A DNA stretch of 64,000 nucleotides, taken from NCBI GenBank assembly GCA_034766995.1, contig CM068320.1, forward strand, positions 22,100,812 through 22,164,811. The letters are read 5' to 3'. Origin of the DNA: Acanthacorydalis orientalis (Eukaryota; Arthropoda; Insecta; Megaloptera; Corydalidae). The translations under genes and the position numbers were made by a program. The notes under the pieces are model-generated. The model did not search any database, had not been told where the DNA came from, and worked only from the letters and a program-made list of their open reading frames with translations. Shown piece by piece: positions 36,801 to 48,991 of this stretch (its first letter is position 1; each line of letters opens with the position of its first letter).

Positions 36801-37202
36801 AAGAAAATTTAAAACATATTAATATAATAATAAATTTAAAATATTTTACTGTTGTTTTCACAAATTAATTCTTTTTTACCGCACAAACTATGCCAAATTT
36901 TTCAATCAAAAACTTTAAAAAGTTATAATTGTTTATTTTCCGACAATTTGGCACTCTGAATATGACAGCGTTGCCATCGAAATGCGCATAAGCGACAATT
37001 GAAAATAAACAACAATAATGTATTGATTATTTTTGTTCGAAAAATTTGGTCTCGTTTGCGGTCTGAAAAGAAAATCATTTGCAAAAGTAAATTTAGATAG
37101 AGTGTCAAAACTGTTGTGATTTTACTGTGGACTTCACTTCGGTATAAATTATTAGTTTGTGCTAAACTAATAATGCTTGGTTTTATGTTGAGTATATATA
37201 AA
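36801..37202. other. Unassigned sequence with a perfect hairpin
   Basis: No gene. A perfect 11-bp stem with a 5-base loop (ATTATTAGTTT-GTGCT-AAACTAATAAT) lies at 37148-37174. Confidence 0.55.
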
Positions 37203-38474
37203 TTAGGTTGTAACATATCAAGTTGACGAATTTCTGTCAATCAGAGGTCTACCGAGATAGAGAAAGGTTCTGTGCAATATTTTACAAGTTCAGCTATTTG
37301 GAATTGACTAATGTACTGTACCCTTCAATTGTTTTTAAATACGGAGTTATTGTTGTTATTTTTATTTTTTTTATACCCTTTAACAGGATGATGTCCACAA
37401 AAGATTTGCATCTCCTTTTTTATGAGTTCAAGTTGGGACATAATGCAGCGGTATCAGGTAGAAATATCAAAGGAGCTTTCGGAGATGGGTCGGTTAGCCA
37501 GAGAACAATTCAATTATGGTTCAAAAAATTTCGTTCCGGTAATATGAATCTCGACGATGAGCCTCGAAGAAGGCCCAAAACCATTGTGAACGAAGAACAT
37601 TTGAGAACCATGGTGGAAGCTAATCCACACACAACAGTTCGAGCTCTCGCATGTGATTTAAGTGTTGGTGTTATGACTGTTTCTCGTCACCTCGCTGCAA
37701 TAGGAAAGATGAAAAAGCTGGATAGGTGGGTGCCGCACGAATTGACAGATGGTCAGAATCTGAGACTCTTAGAGGTGTGTTCTTCATTGATGATTCGAAA
37801 TGATAAAACGCCATTTTTAAATCGAATCGTTACTTGTGATGAAAAGTGGATTCTATATGATAACAGAAAAATACCTGGACAATGGTTAAATGTAACTGAA
37901 ACTCCAGGTCACGCACCCAAGCCGTCATTACACCAAAAAAAAATATGGTTACTGTGTGATGGACAAATAAACGAATAATCCTTTATTCTTTCTTAAAACC
38001 AGGTGAAGCAATTACGGCTGATTCATATTGTCACGAAATCGAAAATATGAATGAAAAATTAAAAACAAAACAGCCATTGCTAATCAATAGATATGGACCA
38101 ATACTACTGCAAGACAATGCTCGAACATACACATCTCGATTCACAATTTCCAAATTGAATTCATTAAATTATGTAATTTTACCGCATCCCCCTTATTCAC
38201 CAGACCTTGACTATCATCTTTCTCGCCACTTGGAATATTATTTAAAAAATAAAAAAATCCGTAACCAAATAGAAGTGATTCAACGATTCGAAGACTTTAT
38301 AAGCTCTAAAAATGTCGATTTTTATAAAAATGGGATAAACAATCAAATTTCTCGATGGCAAAAGACCATTGAAGCTGATGGAGCTTATTTTGATTAAATA
38401 CATTTTGTGTTATTAAAAATATTACGTTTTAATTCTCACCTACACATTCCTCAATTTCGTATGTTACACTTTAA
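37203..38474 (+). mobile_element. Mariner element E (cecropia/Hsmar1-like), broken
   Basis: About 1,272 bp. The left end starts TTAGGTTGTAACATATCAAG; the right end in reverse complement starts TTAAAGTGTAACATACGAAA. They are similar over about 30 bp with several mismatches. TA follows on the right (38475-38476); the left flank is AA, so the target duplication is degraded or the end is a base or two off. Confidence 0.8.
37388..38397 (+). pseudogene. Broken Hsmar1-like transposase (element E)
   Basis: The start ATG ATG at 37388 leads into LHLLFYEFKLGHNAA, the first helix-turn-helix, WFKKFRSGNMNLDDEPRRRP, the linker WVPHELT and the first catalytic motif VTCDEKWILYDN. The frame is lost in an A-run near 37930, where one base shifts it. 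In the corrected frame the next TGG is TGA, giving two separate lesions. The frame resumes at 38047 with the second Asp in LLQDNARTY. The third Asp motif reads YSPDL-DYHL: the three codons normally between L and D are missing, so the D-D spacing drops from 34 to 31. It ends ADGAYFD at 38397. The motifs resemble the transposase part of SETMAR/Hsmar1. Dead copy. Confidence 0.88.
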
Positions 38475-38671
38475 TAAATTAGACGAACTGCAAAATTGTC
38501 TTTGACGTTATCACTCATCTAGGACTGCTCATTAAATAAAGAAAATAAAATTTCTCTTCCCTTCCCTAACACTTCGAGTATCACCAATATATAATTCATA
38601 TATCGGTATTTACTAAATTTTCGTATCACCTTTCGTGGTAGTTCATATTGACTATCCAAAACCTTAACATA
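38475..38671. other. Spacer between two mariners
   Basis: About 200 bp of AT-rich DNA with no recognised feature. Confidence 0.5.
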
Positions 38672-39599
38672 CGAGGTCAGATAATTAAGTAATGCGACAA
38701 AATTCAAAAATCGAGTATATTTAAAAATTAAGGTACATCGCTGCGATCCCCTTCAAAGTAGTCCCCTCCCGCATCTATACACTTATTCCAGCGAGTTTTC
38801 CAGTTTTCGTAACAATTCTGGAACACTTCTTGTGGGACCTCTCCGAGTACCCTCGTCACAGATTCTTGGATATCTTCAACGGAGTCAAAATGTCGACCTT
38901 TGACGAATTTTTTCATATGGGGGAATAGGAAAAAGTCGCAGGGTGACATGTCCGGTGAATAGGGCGGTTGTGGTAACGTTGCGATGCCTTTAGACGCCAA
39001 AAACTGAGAGACACTGAACGCACTGTGACAGGGAGCATTGTCGTGATGCAGAACCCAAGTCTTCGCGATCTCTGGACGCACTCTGAGCACCTTTTTTCGT
39101 AATTTTTCGAGCACATTGCGGTAGAATACTTGATTTACGGTTTGTCCAGGTGGTACGAACTCTTTGTGAACCACCGCTTTGCTGTCGAAGAAGCAAATCA
39201 ACATGGTTTTCACTTTGGACTCCGCGCCTCGTCTTTGACGCTCTCACGGCCTTTTTTAAAATCGGCATGCCACCGAAGCACCTGCCTACGACTCAGGGCA
39301 TCACTACCATACACTTTAAGCACTTTTTCATAAGTTTCTGTCGCGGTTTCGCCGAGTTTTGCACAAAATTTTATCGCGCACCGTTGCTCTAAATTTCTCT
39401 GTTCCATTTTCGTGACATGCACTACTCGCGCGTTGTTACAAAACACTAAACAGCTGGCGAAGAAATGATCGTACGAGGGTGGTCAAGATCTCAATCGAGA
39501 GAGTAGGGATCTGCTATTACGGTGGCGGAGTTACAGGTTCGCAGTGTTACCACAGGCCGAGAAAAAAAATCGGTCGCATTACTTAATTGTCTGTACTCG
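38672..39599 (-). mobile_element. Internally deleted mariner F
   Basis: 928 bp, flanked by TA (38670-38671, 39600-39601). The outer repeat reads CGAGGTCAGATAATTAAGTA then ATGCGAC at the left; the right end in reverse complement is CGAGTACAGACAATTAAGTA then ATGCGAC. It is about 370 bp shorter than a standard 1.3 kb mariner because the middle of the transposase gene is gone. Confidence 0.85.
38728..39407 (-). pseudogene. Mariner transposase F lacking its middle
   Basis: The N-terminus from Met at 39407 (MEQRNLEQRCAIKFCAK, then LSRRQVLRWHADFKKGRE and SVKDEARSPK) holds the first DNA-binding motif and stops at TGA near 39207. The C-terminal half resumes at once in another frame (KTMLICFFDSKAVVHKEF). 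It keeps the second Asp (LHHDNAPCH) and the third (SPDMSPCDFFLF), 34 residues apart. The second DNA-binding helix, the WVPHEL-type linker and the first catalytic Asp are all absent, removed by one deletion of about 120 codons at 39205-39215. It is otherwise well preserved, so the deletion may be recent. It is a different mariner lineage from the other elements here. Confidence 0.85.
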
Positions 39600-39601
39600 T
39601 A

Positions 39602-39681
39602 TTTTGTTTCAACTGAATAATTCAAAGATAATAAGAAGGGATCATGTTGTCAACATTCAAAAGTGTAAATAATCTCTATTG

Positions 39682-39746
<65 letters not shown>

Positions 39747-40489
39747 TGTGTGTATATTACACAAATAGGAAATTGAAGAAATAAATGTTTGATAATTGAC
39801 AGTATTATATCAGTTTCATTATCTATGCGCGACACAATAATTCTATTTATATCGAGTGTTTAACGCTTCAATAAAGACCTGTGTGTTCTATCCGGGTTTC
39901 TTTTGAGAATGAAATACGCGTTATTATTGATCGTGGGGTCACGGTTGATATGCGGCACATAATACACTTTTATGTCAAAGCGAATGTTATCGGAGCTAAC
40001 TCCATCTTTCAGATCTGAAGATTACGTTAGCGTTCCAAAGAAGTCCACACGCCCGACTTGACATTTTTTTAATCTTATTTATTAAGTGAAAAATCTATAT
40101 TTCTAATAACAATAACTGTATAAGACGTTTACTCTATTGTATGTGTGTATCTGTGCGTTTTTAAATAAATGTCGGTTTGTATAATACTGTTTATTAAAAT
40201 TCTAAAGAATACGAATAGATATTCATAGATAATGTATTATAATTTTTTTCTTTCAAACTGTTTTCACTACGTTCGTTACTATTTAATTAACTATTCACCG
40301 AAAAAATAACACTTTCGTACTGAAATGTTTGTCTCTTTAAAATCGTTTTGATTAGTTAACTAAAAAATCAGTTTATTCACAAAGGTCCAAAAATAAGTTA
40401 ATTTAATAATCAATTATTGAAGAATTTTAATAACAACAAACCTTACATATCGTAAAAACCTGTATTTTCAATAAAAATTAAATTTGCTA
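39602..40489. other. Unassigned sequence with one TA tract
   Basis: No gene recognised. (TA)n lies at about 39684-39745. The piece 39840-40060 is less AT-rich and unassigned. Confidence 0.55.
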
Positions 40490-41285
40490 TTAGGTTGGTG
40501 TAAAAATAATTGCGGTTTTTATCATTTTAAGTTTGGCGCATATTTCTAGTTACCGTTATTTTCTGTTATAGTCATGTGATACATCTTTGTAAACAGTGAA
40601 ATTAGCAGTATCGATTGCAGCTTATGTCTGTTGCTTTCATTCTTTAGTACTGTTGGATAAAACCTCTTAAATTAGTCATGGAAAAAAGCAAATTCGCACG
40701 ATTTTGTATGAGTTTATATTGGGAAGTAGAGCAACAGAACTGCTCGAAATATTACATTTGTTTTTGGCGACGAGTCAATTAGCGAATGTACAGCTCAACA
40801 CTGGTTCCAAAAATTTCGTAATTGAAACGAAAGTCTTGATGATGAGGAAGGTCACGGATGTCCTTCAGCTGTAGACAATAATGATTTAAAAATCATTATA
40901 GAAGCGGACCCACGTAAAACAACTCGAGAGGTGGTAGGAGAACTCAATGTTGATCATTCAACAATTGTTCAACATTTGAGCCTAATTGGAAAAACAGAAA
41001 AGCTGGATAAATGGATTCCGTATGAACTAAACGAACATGAAGCAATTCGGCGATACGAAGTCTGCTCTTTGCATTACAAAAATGATCTCTTTCTTGATCT
41101 CTTTGTCACATGTGATGAAAAGTGGATTCTCTACAACAATCTAAAACGTTCATCATAGTGGCTAGACTGAGAAGAAGCACCAAAACTATTTCATAAACCG
41201 AAGCTAAATGAATAAAAAAATATGGACACTGTTTGGTGGTCGTCAAGTGGGGTCATTGACTGCAACTTCTTATATGTTATCTAAA
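40490..41285 (+). pseudogene. 3'-truncated Hsmar1-like mariner
   Basis: The left terminal repeat TTAGGTTGGTGTAAAAATAA followed by TTGCGGTTTTT at 40490-40520 matches the Hsmar1/MADE1 type. The transposase starts near 40678. Frameshifted N-terminal pieces (TILYEFILGSRATELLE; GDESISECTAQHWFQKF) lead to an open frame at 40931-41158 with LNVDHSTIVQHLSLIGKTEK, WIPYELNE and the first catalytic motif VTCDEKWILYNN. A TAG follows at 41156. Recognisable sequence ends after VWWSSSGVID at about 41265-41285, so the second and third Asp and the right terminal repeat are missing. The same family gave the deleted copies at 21010 and 61042. Confidence 0.82.
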
Positions 41286-41468
41286 TATTGTACAGGGTCT
41301 GTCTGCCCGGTATGTTTACAGATTTTACAGCGGTGCCCTTACCGTTGCCGGTATTTATCCGCTTTTAAAAATTGAGCGTGGTGTGTTGTGTTATTGAAAT
41401 TTTTATTATTGTCCATGCGAGTTTTCCGGGAAAAATTTTCAAAAAACCGGGATATGGTTTTCACTGTA

Positions 41469-42762
41469 CGAGGGTGGTCCCAAAAGTACCCGACCCAACA
41501 AAGAAAACACAAAAATTTTGGAAAAAAATATATTTATTTTTCAACATAATCTCCTTTCAGCTCTATACACTTTTCCCAGCGATGTTCAATAAGTTCTTTA
41601 CCCTTTTTATAATAAGAACTGTCTTGCTCCTCAAAATGCCCATTAACTGCCGACATCACTTCTTCATCGTTGGGAAATCTTTGACCACTGAGCCATTTTT
41701 TCAAGTTTGGGAACAGAAAATAATCCGAGGGGGCTAAATCTGGCGAATAGGGTGCATAAGGTAGCAATTCAAACTTCAATTCATTAATTTTGGCCATTGC
41801 AATAACGGATTTGTGAGCTGGTGCATTGTCTTGATGAAACAACACTTTCTTCTTAGCCAAATGCGGCCGTTTTTGCTTGATTTCTTCGCTCAAACGTTGC
41901 AATAAATTCGCATAATACTCGCCGTTGATAGTTTTTCCTTTTTCAAGATACTCAATGAAAATTATCCCACGCGCATCCCAAAAAACCGCCGCCATGACCT
42001 TGTCTGCAGATGAAACGGTCTTCGCCTTCTTTGGAGCCGGCTCTCCCTTTTTAGTCCATTGTTTTGATTGTTCTTTTGTCTCGGGTGTGAAGTGATGGAC
42101 CCATGTTTCATCCATGGTTATGAAACGGCGCAAGAATTCTGCTTTGTTGCTGTGAAACTTCGCTAAACACTCAATTGAAACATCTTCACGACACTGTTTT
42201 TGCTCGAGTGTGAGCAAACGCGGTACCCATCTTGCACACAGCTTTCTCATGTCCAAATTTTCAGATAATATGCGATGTACCGCACTTTTTGAAATGCCTA
42301 CTATGTCTGCTAGCTCGCGCACTTTCAGTCGACGATCATCCAGTACCGCTTTGTGGATTTTCTTCACCATTTCTGGAGTCGTCACCTCATTCGTTCGACC
42401 ACTGCGATGCTCGTCGTGGCAGCTCGTACGGATTCGTTTAAACTCTGCTACCCAATATTTCACTGTTGTAAACGAAGGAGCAGACTCGCCCAGAGTAGAA
42501 TCCAGTTCAGCTTTTATATTGATTGGGCTGAGGCCTTTCAGATAAAAGTACTGTATCACGTAACGATGACCAATTTTCTCCATTTTCACAAATTCACTGA
42601 AAACGTTCACTATTGATGGCTGCCAAACAAATACTAAACAACGTGGCGTCCTCAAACTTAAAACATATGCTTTATAGATTGTGTACTTTCTAATACAGTG
42701 ATATTTTACAAACAACTACCGCCATCTCTAGGTCAGGCCGGGTACTTCTGGGACCACCCTCG
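41469..42762 (-). mobile_element. Mariner element B2 (irritans-type) with intact transposase
   Basis: 1,294 bp flanked by TA (41467-41468, 42763-42764). The 24-bp terminal inverted repeats differ at one base: CGAGGGTGGTCCCAAAAGTA at the left end of the window and CGAGGGTGGTCCCAGAAGTA in reverse complement at the other, each followed by CCCG. The gene reads on the minus strand. It is nearly identical to B1 at 10986-12277. Confidence 0.95.
41534..42583 (-). CDS. Mariner transposase, intact (349 aa)
   Basis: Cut-and-paste transposase that binds the element's inverted repeats and inserts at TA, acting in the nucleus. The N-terminal half carries two helix-turn-helix regions (about residues 1-110; SKSAVHRIL at 98-106), then the linker WVPRLLT at 119-125. 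The catalytic triad is complete: D158 (TMDETW), D252 (FHQDN) and D287 (APSDYF), with 34 residues between the last two. The frame is open further upstream to 42715, but I chose Met at 42583 because the broken copy B1 and the transposase at 54182 begin at the equivalent MEK and all are 349 residues long. It ends KGDYVEK and stop. TMDETW and the length match the irritans group (Himar1, Hsmar2). It has no visible defect, though activity cannot be judged from sequence alone. Confidence 0.93.
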   Translation of the reverse strand: MEKIGHRYVIQYFYLKGLSPINIKAELDSTLGESAPSFTTVKYWVAEFKRIRTSCHDEHRSGRTNEVTTPEMVKKIHKAVLDDRRLKVRELADIVGISKSAVHRILSENLDMRKLCARWVPRLLTLEQKQCREDVSIECLAKFHSNKAEFLRRFITMDETWVHHFTPETKEQSKQWTKKGEPAPKKAKTVSSADKVMAAVFWDARGIIFIEYLEKGKTINGEYYANLLQRLSEEIKQKRPHLAKKKVLFHQDNAPAHKSVIAMAKINELKFELLPYAPYSPDLAPSDYFLFPNLKKWLSGQRFPNDEEVMSAVNGHFEEQDSSYYKKGKELIEHRWEKCIELKGDYVEK

Positions 42763-43779
42763 TATGTGTAATATCATCTACTATTTATTAACATTTTATC
42801 GATCGACAGGTAATGAATCTATTATATACAATCAACTGATTCACAAGCATCTGTGTTAATTAATGATAAAAAAGTGTACTTGTAATACAAAACTTAATCA
42901 TTCTCTAGCTGAACTTACAACTTTAATCAAAAATTAAAATATTATTTTTACATTATCCTTTTTACGATTAATTAATTTATAGTCACTAGCAGCAAACATC
43001 GATTAATATACGTTCGGTTGGTTAAGTGTAAACATGAAAAAATTTAAAGCTCATTAAAATTCATTTTCTAAATGGAGAGAAACTGATTTTCATACATATA
43101 TATATTTCACGAACACGTGTGTGTGTGTGTGTTAGCAGCTTGCGTATGTATATGATTAGTGCTTACAATTATTTAGACTGTTTCCAAAGTAATATCGGAG
43201 TCGAGGATATTTGCATTGTGATGAGTGGGCAGGTCGGCGCGTGACTTGTGACCTGAGCGAAGTGGTCGTTCCAGTCGACTCCATGCTCGTACGGCGCGTG
43301 ATAAACATTGCACGCAACACGCAACCGTGCCCGTACATGCGTCAACCGTTGTTATCACGAATTGTCGTTTTACGGCTGTGTTATTTTTTGTTATTTGGAA
43401 AACAAATACGTCCACACATTATACGTATTTTGCACTCTTTTGTCATTCGTGTTGTTTTGCATTTTCATTTTGATTTATATTTCTGCGGATACTAAATTAT
43501 ACTTTTGTAATGAACAATAAAGTTAATAATTATTTGTGACACGATTAACCGAACTGTGGGGATTTTTTTTCAGCACGATTTCCATACGTCAAAACCGAAA
43601 ATATTTCTGTTTGTACGAACGGACAAAATAATATTTATTCGGCTTTGTGCATAAATGAATAGTTAAAGCGAACAATAGAAATGTTAATAAACAAAGTATA
43701 TAGATGTGTTTCGAAAAACAATGTTACAACTTCTCTGTAATAAATGTATGCACATACGTTTACACAAACATTTGTTTAT

Positions 43780-43847
<68 letters not shown>

Positions 43848-43848
43848 G
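42763..43848. other. Non-coding stretch with a GC-richer island
   Basis: No gene confidently seen. The island at 43190-43400 is clearly GC-richer than its flanks and contains ATTTGCAT overlapping CATTGT (43209-43218). Overlapping short frames on both strands there have no recognisable family. A long (TA)n tract at about 43790-43840 leads into the next mariner. Confidence 0.55.
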
Positions 43849-45102
43849 TTCGGTTGGCAAATAAGTAATGTCGGATTTCTCAGTAAATATCTCGGTTAGT
43901 TTTTATTTTTCGTATAGATTTTTTTTAAATAATATATTGACCATTATGATCAATGACTTTTTGGCATCTTGTGGGCAGTTTCATAATACCATTCTCACAG
44001 AATTTGTTATGTTTCTCAACAAAAAATCTCGAAGCATGCATTTCAAAGGGGTCTGAAGAATAAATGTTTTTTTCATTAAGTGAAGTTTGAAAAAAAAAAT
44101 AAAAATGAAAATCTGATGGTGCTAGGTCCAGTGAATATGGTGGATGAATGAAAAACATTCCAATTCTGCTCTCTCAATTTTTGTCTAGTCTGTAAAAATA
44201 GTGTGGCCTCGCGTTATCTTGGTGTAAAACTATTCCTTTCCTATTGGCAAATTTTGATCGTTTTTCCTTAATGCTGTTGTTCAGTTTATCCAATTGTTAA
44301 CAGTATTTATCAGAATTAATGATTTGATTATGCGGTAGGAACGCATAAACAAGTACTCCTTTCTAATCCCATCATACACATAACATGAGTTTCTTGGGGT
44401 GTAAACCGGCTTTGGGAGAACTTAATGAGATTAATCCTTGTTTACTCCAATATCTTTTTCGTGTCACATTATTGCAGACAATTCATTTATCATCCACATT
44501 TACAATTCGCTTCAAAAATGGTTCGTTTTTATTGCATTTTAACAATGAATCGCGAGCCGAAATTCGATCAACTAAATTTCCTTAGCTTAAATTGTGCGGA
44601 ACCCAAACATCATATCTGGAAACCACACCAAGTGGATGCAAATGTTTCTCAACGCCGGATTTCAATATTCTTAACATTTCTGCAATCTCTCGTGTGGTAT
44701 AACGTGGATTATTCCCAATTAGACAAGAAATTTGATCGCTATCAATCTCGACAGTTCTGCCAGAGCGTTTATCATCGATAAGACTAAAGTCTCCATCACG
44801 AAACTTTTTGAACCATCTTTGCACTATTCATTCATTAACAGCACCATCAAATGCACATCAAAAATCGTTTGTACCGCATTTTTACCGTTGCGGAAATAAA
44901 AAAATATAATTGCACGAAAATACATCTTCTAGTTGTTCATCTTCAAATCAAAAGAGACACTAAAAAAATTTACTAAATATAATGATTTTTTTAAATTACA
45001 ACTTAAAGTCTCATCTTTTAGACAGTACATGCGTTTTATAGGTTACGAATTATCGTTTGTTTTAAAAATAGAAGAAACGACATTACTTATTGATCAACCT
45101 AA
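43849..45102 (-). mobile_element. Mariner element G1, decayed
   Basis: About 1,254 bp. The left end reads TTCGGTTGGCAAATAAGTAA and the right end in reverse complement TTAGGTTGATCAATAAGTAA, both followed by TGTCG. TA follows on the right; (TA)n lies just to the left. Same family as 57405-58625 and 58705-59368. Confidence 0.85.
43925..44930 (-). pseudogene. Broken mariner transposase (element G1)
   Basis: Read on the minus strand, the N-terminus is fragmentary (YFRNGKNAVQ near 44880). An 80-codon open piece at 44582-44824 holds QRWFKKFRDGDFSLIDDKRS, the second helix-turn-helix and the linker WVPHNLS, ending in TAA. Downstream pieces include SPKAGLHPKKLMLCV (then stop), a second Asp in VLHQDNARPH and, in the open piece at 43925-44158, the third Asp in LDLAPSDFHF. 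The first catalytic motif is degraded to VNVDDK. Several stops and frameshifts: dead. Confidence 0.8.
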
Positions 45103-45261
45103 TATTATCATTTTTCATGCCTTTTTAATACACGTAGTGTATGTATTACTGTTAAATCAGATTCTCTTAACAGCTATAATATTTTCAAAATGCTGTAATT
45201 TTAACTTTAATTATTAACATCTAATTACCGTTATTATATTTATACAGTAAATAGTTTTAAA
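45103..45261. other. Short AT-rich spacer
   Basis: No feature recognised between the mariner and the possible hAT end. Confidence 0.5.
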
Positions 45262-45370
45262 CAAGGGTTTTCAACCCTTTTTATACATTGAACCCTTATA
45301 CAAAATTATTTTTTTATCGACCCCCCCCCCTGAAATTTGGAACTACTATTGCGCGTGTCACGCGACATTA
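45262..45370. mobile_element. Possible hAT fragment
   Basis: CAAGGGTTTTCAACCCTTTT, a run of AT, then GACCCCCCCCCCTG resembles hAT/MER5-type ends that start CAGNGGTTNTCAACC and continue with runs of ACCCCC (recalled pattern). No right end was found. Confidence 0.4.
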
Positions 45371-45744
45371 AAATACTCCATTGTGAATTTTTGAAGAAAT
45401 ATTTGCAGTTTCGAAAATGATAATAAAAAAGATAGTGAAATTTTTTTAAAAAAAATATTTAAATGACTGTATTTAATAAATGATTGATAATTGTGTACTT
45501 ATATAAAATGATATAATTATGTCGATTTCTATACACAAAAAATAGGACATTCATTTATGAAAAATATAAATATTTAGAGATTAATTTTTAATTCCAATTT
45601 ATGAATTTTTTTTGTAATACGTTCGATTTGGAAAAGTATACTTAGTCTTTTAAATATTACTGAATAAAAAAATGTAAGTGAAAATTAATGTTTATGTAAG
45701 TGAAAATTATTATTTATATTGTACTAAGAGTACAAATAGGAAAG

Positions 45745-45788
<44 letters not shown>

Positions 45789-47450
45789 AAATATATATAT
45801 ATATATTATATATACTTTTCTATAAAATTTAATTTAATGAAAATAAATTTGTTTAGGAATAATTGTTTTCTATCATCCCTTTAAATTACAAATTTCAATA
45901 GAATTAGATATCAATGTGGTCATATCTAAAACAAACATATTTTAAGGACAGTCTATCAAAATACAACTCATAAATATGTAAAACGACTAGGATTTTATTA
46001 AGAAAAAAGATTTTTTGGTTTTGTTTTTAAAATATGCTGCATTGAAAATACATGCCGAAATGAAAATATTTTCTATTTAATAAGGACAATTAATTAATCT
46101 GAGAAAAACTCTAGCAACTGTAAAAAAAAATATTGTGAAAAAAAATCATTTCATAAAATAAAAGGTATATAAAATTTAATTCACAGTTAACGTTTTATAA
46201 CTTTTTATTGGAGAAAAATATTTTATAGTTTTCCAAACTTTTTTAACGAACAAACATACACTAATATAACAAAATGGATTGAAATATAATAATTTGTAAT
46301 GTATGTATGTAGTTTGAACACTATTTTTTTAGCTTTTTACAAGCTAGCTTTCTCTCTCTCTTTGTATATATATATATATATAAGTTGAAAGAATGCAACT
46401 TTTTGATATTCTTTTAGAGAGAGACTCAAAAATATATTAGGGAATTGAGTAAAGTTTATAATCCTAAATCAGTAAGTAAAACGTTTACAAATAATGTATG
46501 TGCATATTGAAGAATTCCCAATACGGAAAAAAGAACCAGAAATGTTATTTTTAAATGTAAAAAATAAACAGAAATATATTTATTTTTCAAATTACATTCG
46601 TATTCAAATACAAAACGTTATTTACGTGAAAGATATTTATGATCGTGTTTATAAATCGAATTCCTATCCAATAGCTTTAAACAAACAGCGACCCCTATTT
46701 TTTAAAGTCTTCTCTCCAACTCACACCAACTGTCAAAGTGAACAAAAGCGGTGATCTGGATTCGATTGTACACTTTCTGGCATGTTTTCTTTTAATCCTA
46801 TTCAGGTAGACGAATAACAGCAAGCATTCGCCAAACAGAATATTATATTCGTCGCAAATAGTATCAACTCGTTTCTTTCGTATGGTCATATGTTTTAAGA
46901 ATTGACAAATAAAAGATATACATTCTGTATTATTGTATCTGTGTCTATCAAGTCGTTAGGTAAACTGTTCGTAATCGGACGAGAAGAAAAGAAATCTAAT
47001 GAAATAATGTAAAAAGTTCTCGAATTGCACAATGTGTGAATGTACTTCAGTATTTGTTAGGCGAGAATGAAATACTGATGAAAAAATATTAAACCTTACT
47101 GAATATAATCCATATGAAATTTACCTGCGATTCTATTTTTAATTCGTATATTTTTTTATAATAACATTCGCATATTTTACATTCTTTTAGAGTTCAATAG
47201 TATCACTAAGCAGCGCATACCAATTTTTATTTATTATATTCATGTATGATGTCATCCTTCTCATGGTGGTCTACGAATCTAAATAGACATTCTGTTTATT
47301 AATGATGAAACTTGTTATAATTTTATAATAATTAATAATATTTAGGATTACTGACAAGTTACGAATCATTTTTTTAAATTTATTCGAATGTTTTTAAATA
47401 AATAAAAAATGACTTTAATTGCAGTATTAAGACATACATACATACATACA

Positions 47451-47497
<47 letters not shown>

Positions 47498-48943
47498 TGA
47501 CACATCTGAGTAATTAAACTATTATAAATGCATTATTAGTTAATATAATCTGAGTTTTTATCTAACATATAAATAATCACAATCTAAACAAATTTATAAA
47601 CAAATCAGAAAATAGAAAAATGACTTATTATTCTGATTTTCAATAATTTTAATCTGTTTACTATAAAATTTGGATTTTTTAAATGCCTTCAGTCTCATTT
47701 ATCTACCTTATTCTTATTAGTCAATTTTTATTTCTATCTGAAGTTCTTTAATCTAATTCAAATTAGGCCTACAATCCAGTTTTCCATTTAATTAATTTAA
47801 CATGCATCTAATTTTCAATTGTGATATAATCTCGATTTATAATTTATAATTTTATTATATTTATTATTCACTTTCATTTTTTCAATAATGGTTTTATTTT
47901 TTTAATCTAATAAATATTAATTTATTATTTCCTATTAGATTCATTTTGATAAAATCATGGAATATATTTACAATATATGCAAAACTATTAAAAAAGTAGA
48001 CAAAATAGTTGATATTAATCTTAATTTAGTAATATTTAATTAACATATATTAACAATAATTCTTCTTTGAGAGGCGAATATAATATAATTAAATAATTAT
48101 ATATATATATAATTATATAATATAATTAAATAATTAAATTAATATAATATAAAAGAGTTGTATATCAAATTCTTATTTAAATTGTGTTTTATTGATTCAG
48201 TTAGATTGATTTAGAACATTTTTAATTAAAAATGTAATTCAAATCGACAGTAATACACTAAAACGAAATAATAACGAACAGTTTTCAATAAAATTGTACA
48301 GATCCACATTCAAAAAGAGAATTAAATATTGAATGACATAAAAGAAAGAAACTTTTTTCAGAATGTGTACATAAATTACAATATACTGTCATAAGTTTTA
48401 CTTAAAAACTATAATTTTTGCATACATCTCAAACGGTTTGATATTCATATTTTATACATTTTTATTTTTTTAATAACAGTGACATCAACAGATCTCTCGT
48501 TTTTCTAGTTTGTTGATATTTTTTATTGATTAATTCGTTGCTCAAAATTCTTGTTACTAATATCTGTTGCCGAAATTATTGTCATTACATTATCAGGAAG
48601 ATTATGAATTCTCCAACTTTTTTGTACAAGTCTTTTATTAAATTTGTTTTTATACTATCATCTACATGAAATAAAATGTGTTCATTTCAAATTTGATTGA
48701 GGATAACATATAATGACAGACTGATGTTACTAACTGAGTGTATACCTATGATATTAAATTAGCGGAAGATATTGAATATACCAAGATCAATCAAATCAAT
48801 TAAAATATCTTATTATAAATAGAAATATTCAATGATTTAAATCAAAAGAATAAAGAACATTTTTATAAATACATGCACGCCACTCTTCCTTTCTCTCTCT
48901 CTCTCTCTCTTCTCTCTATATATATCCATATATATATATATAT

Positions 48944-48991
<48 letters not shown>

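Noticed and set aside
46494..46754. 86-codon frame on the + strand
   Set aside because: No recognisable motif, AT-type residue composition and no splice or promoter context; likely chance.
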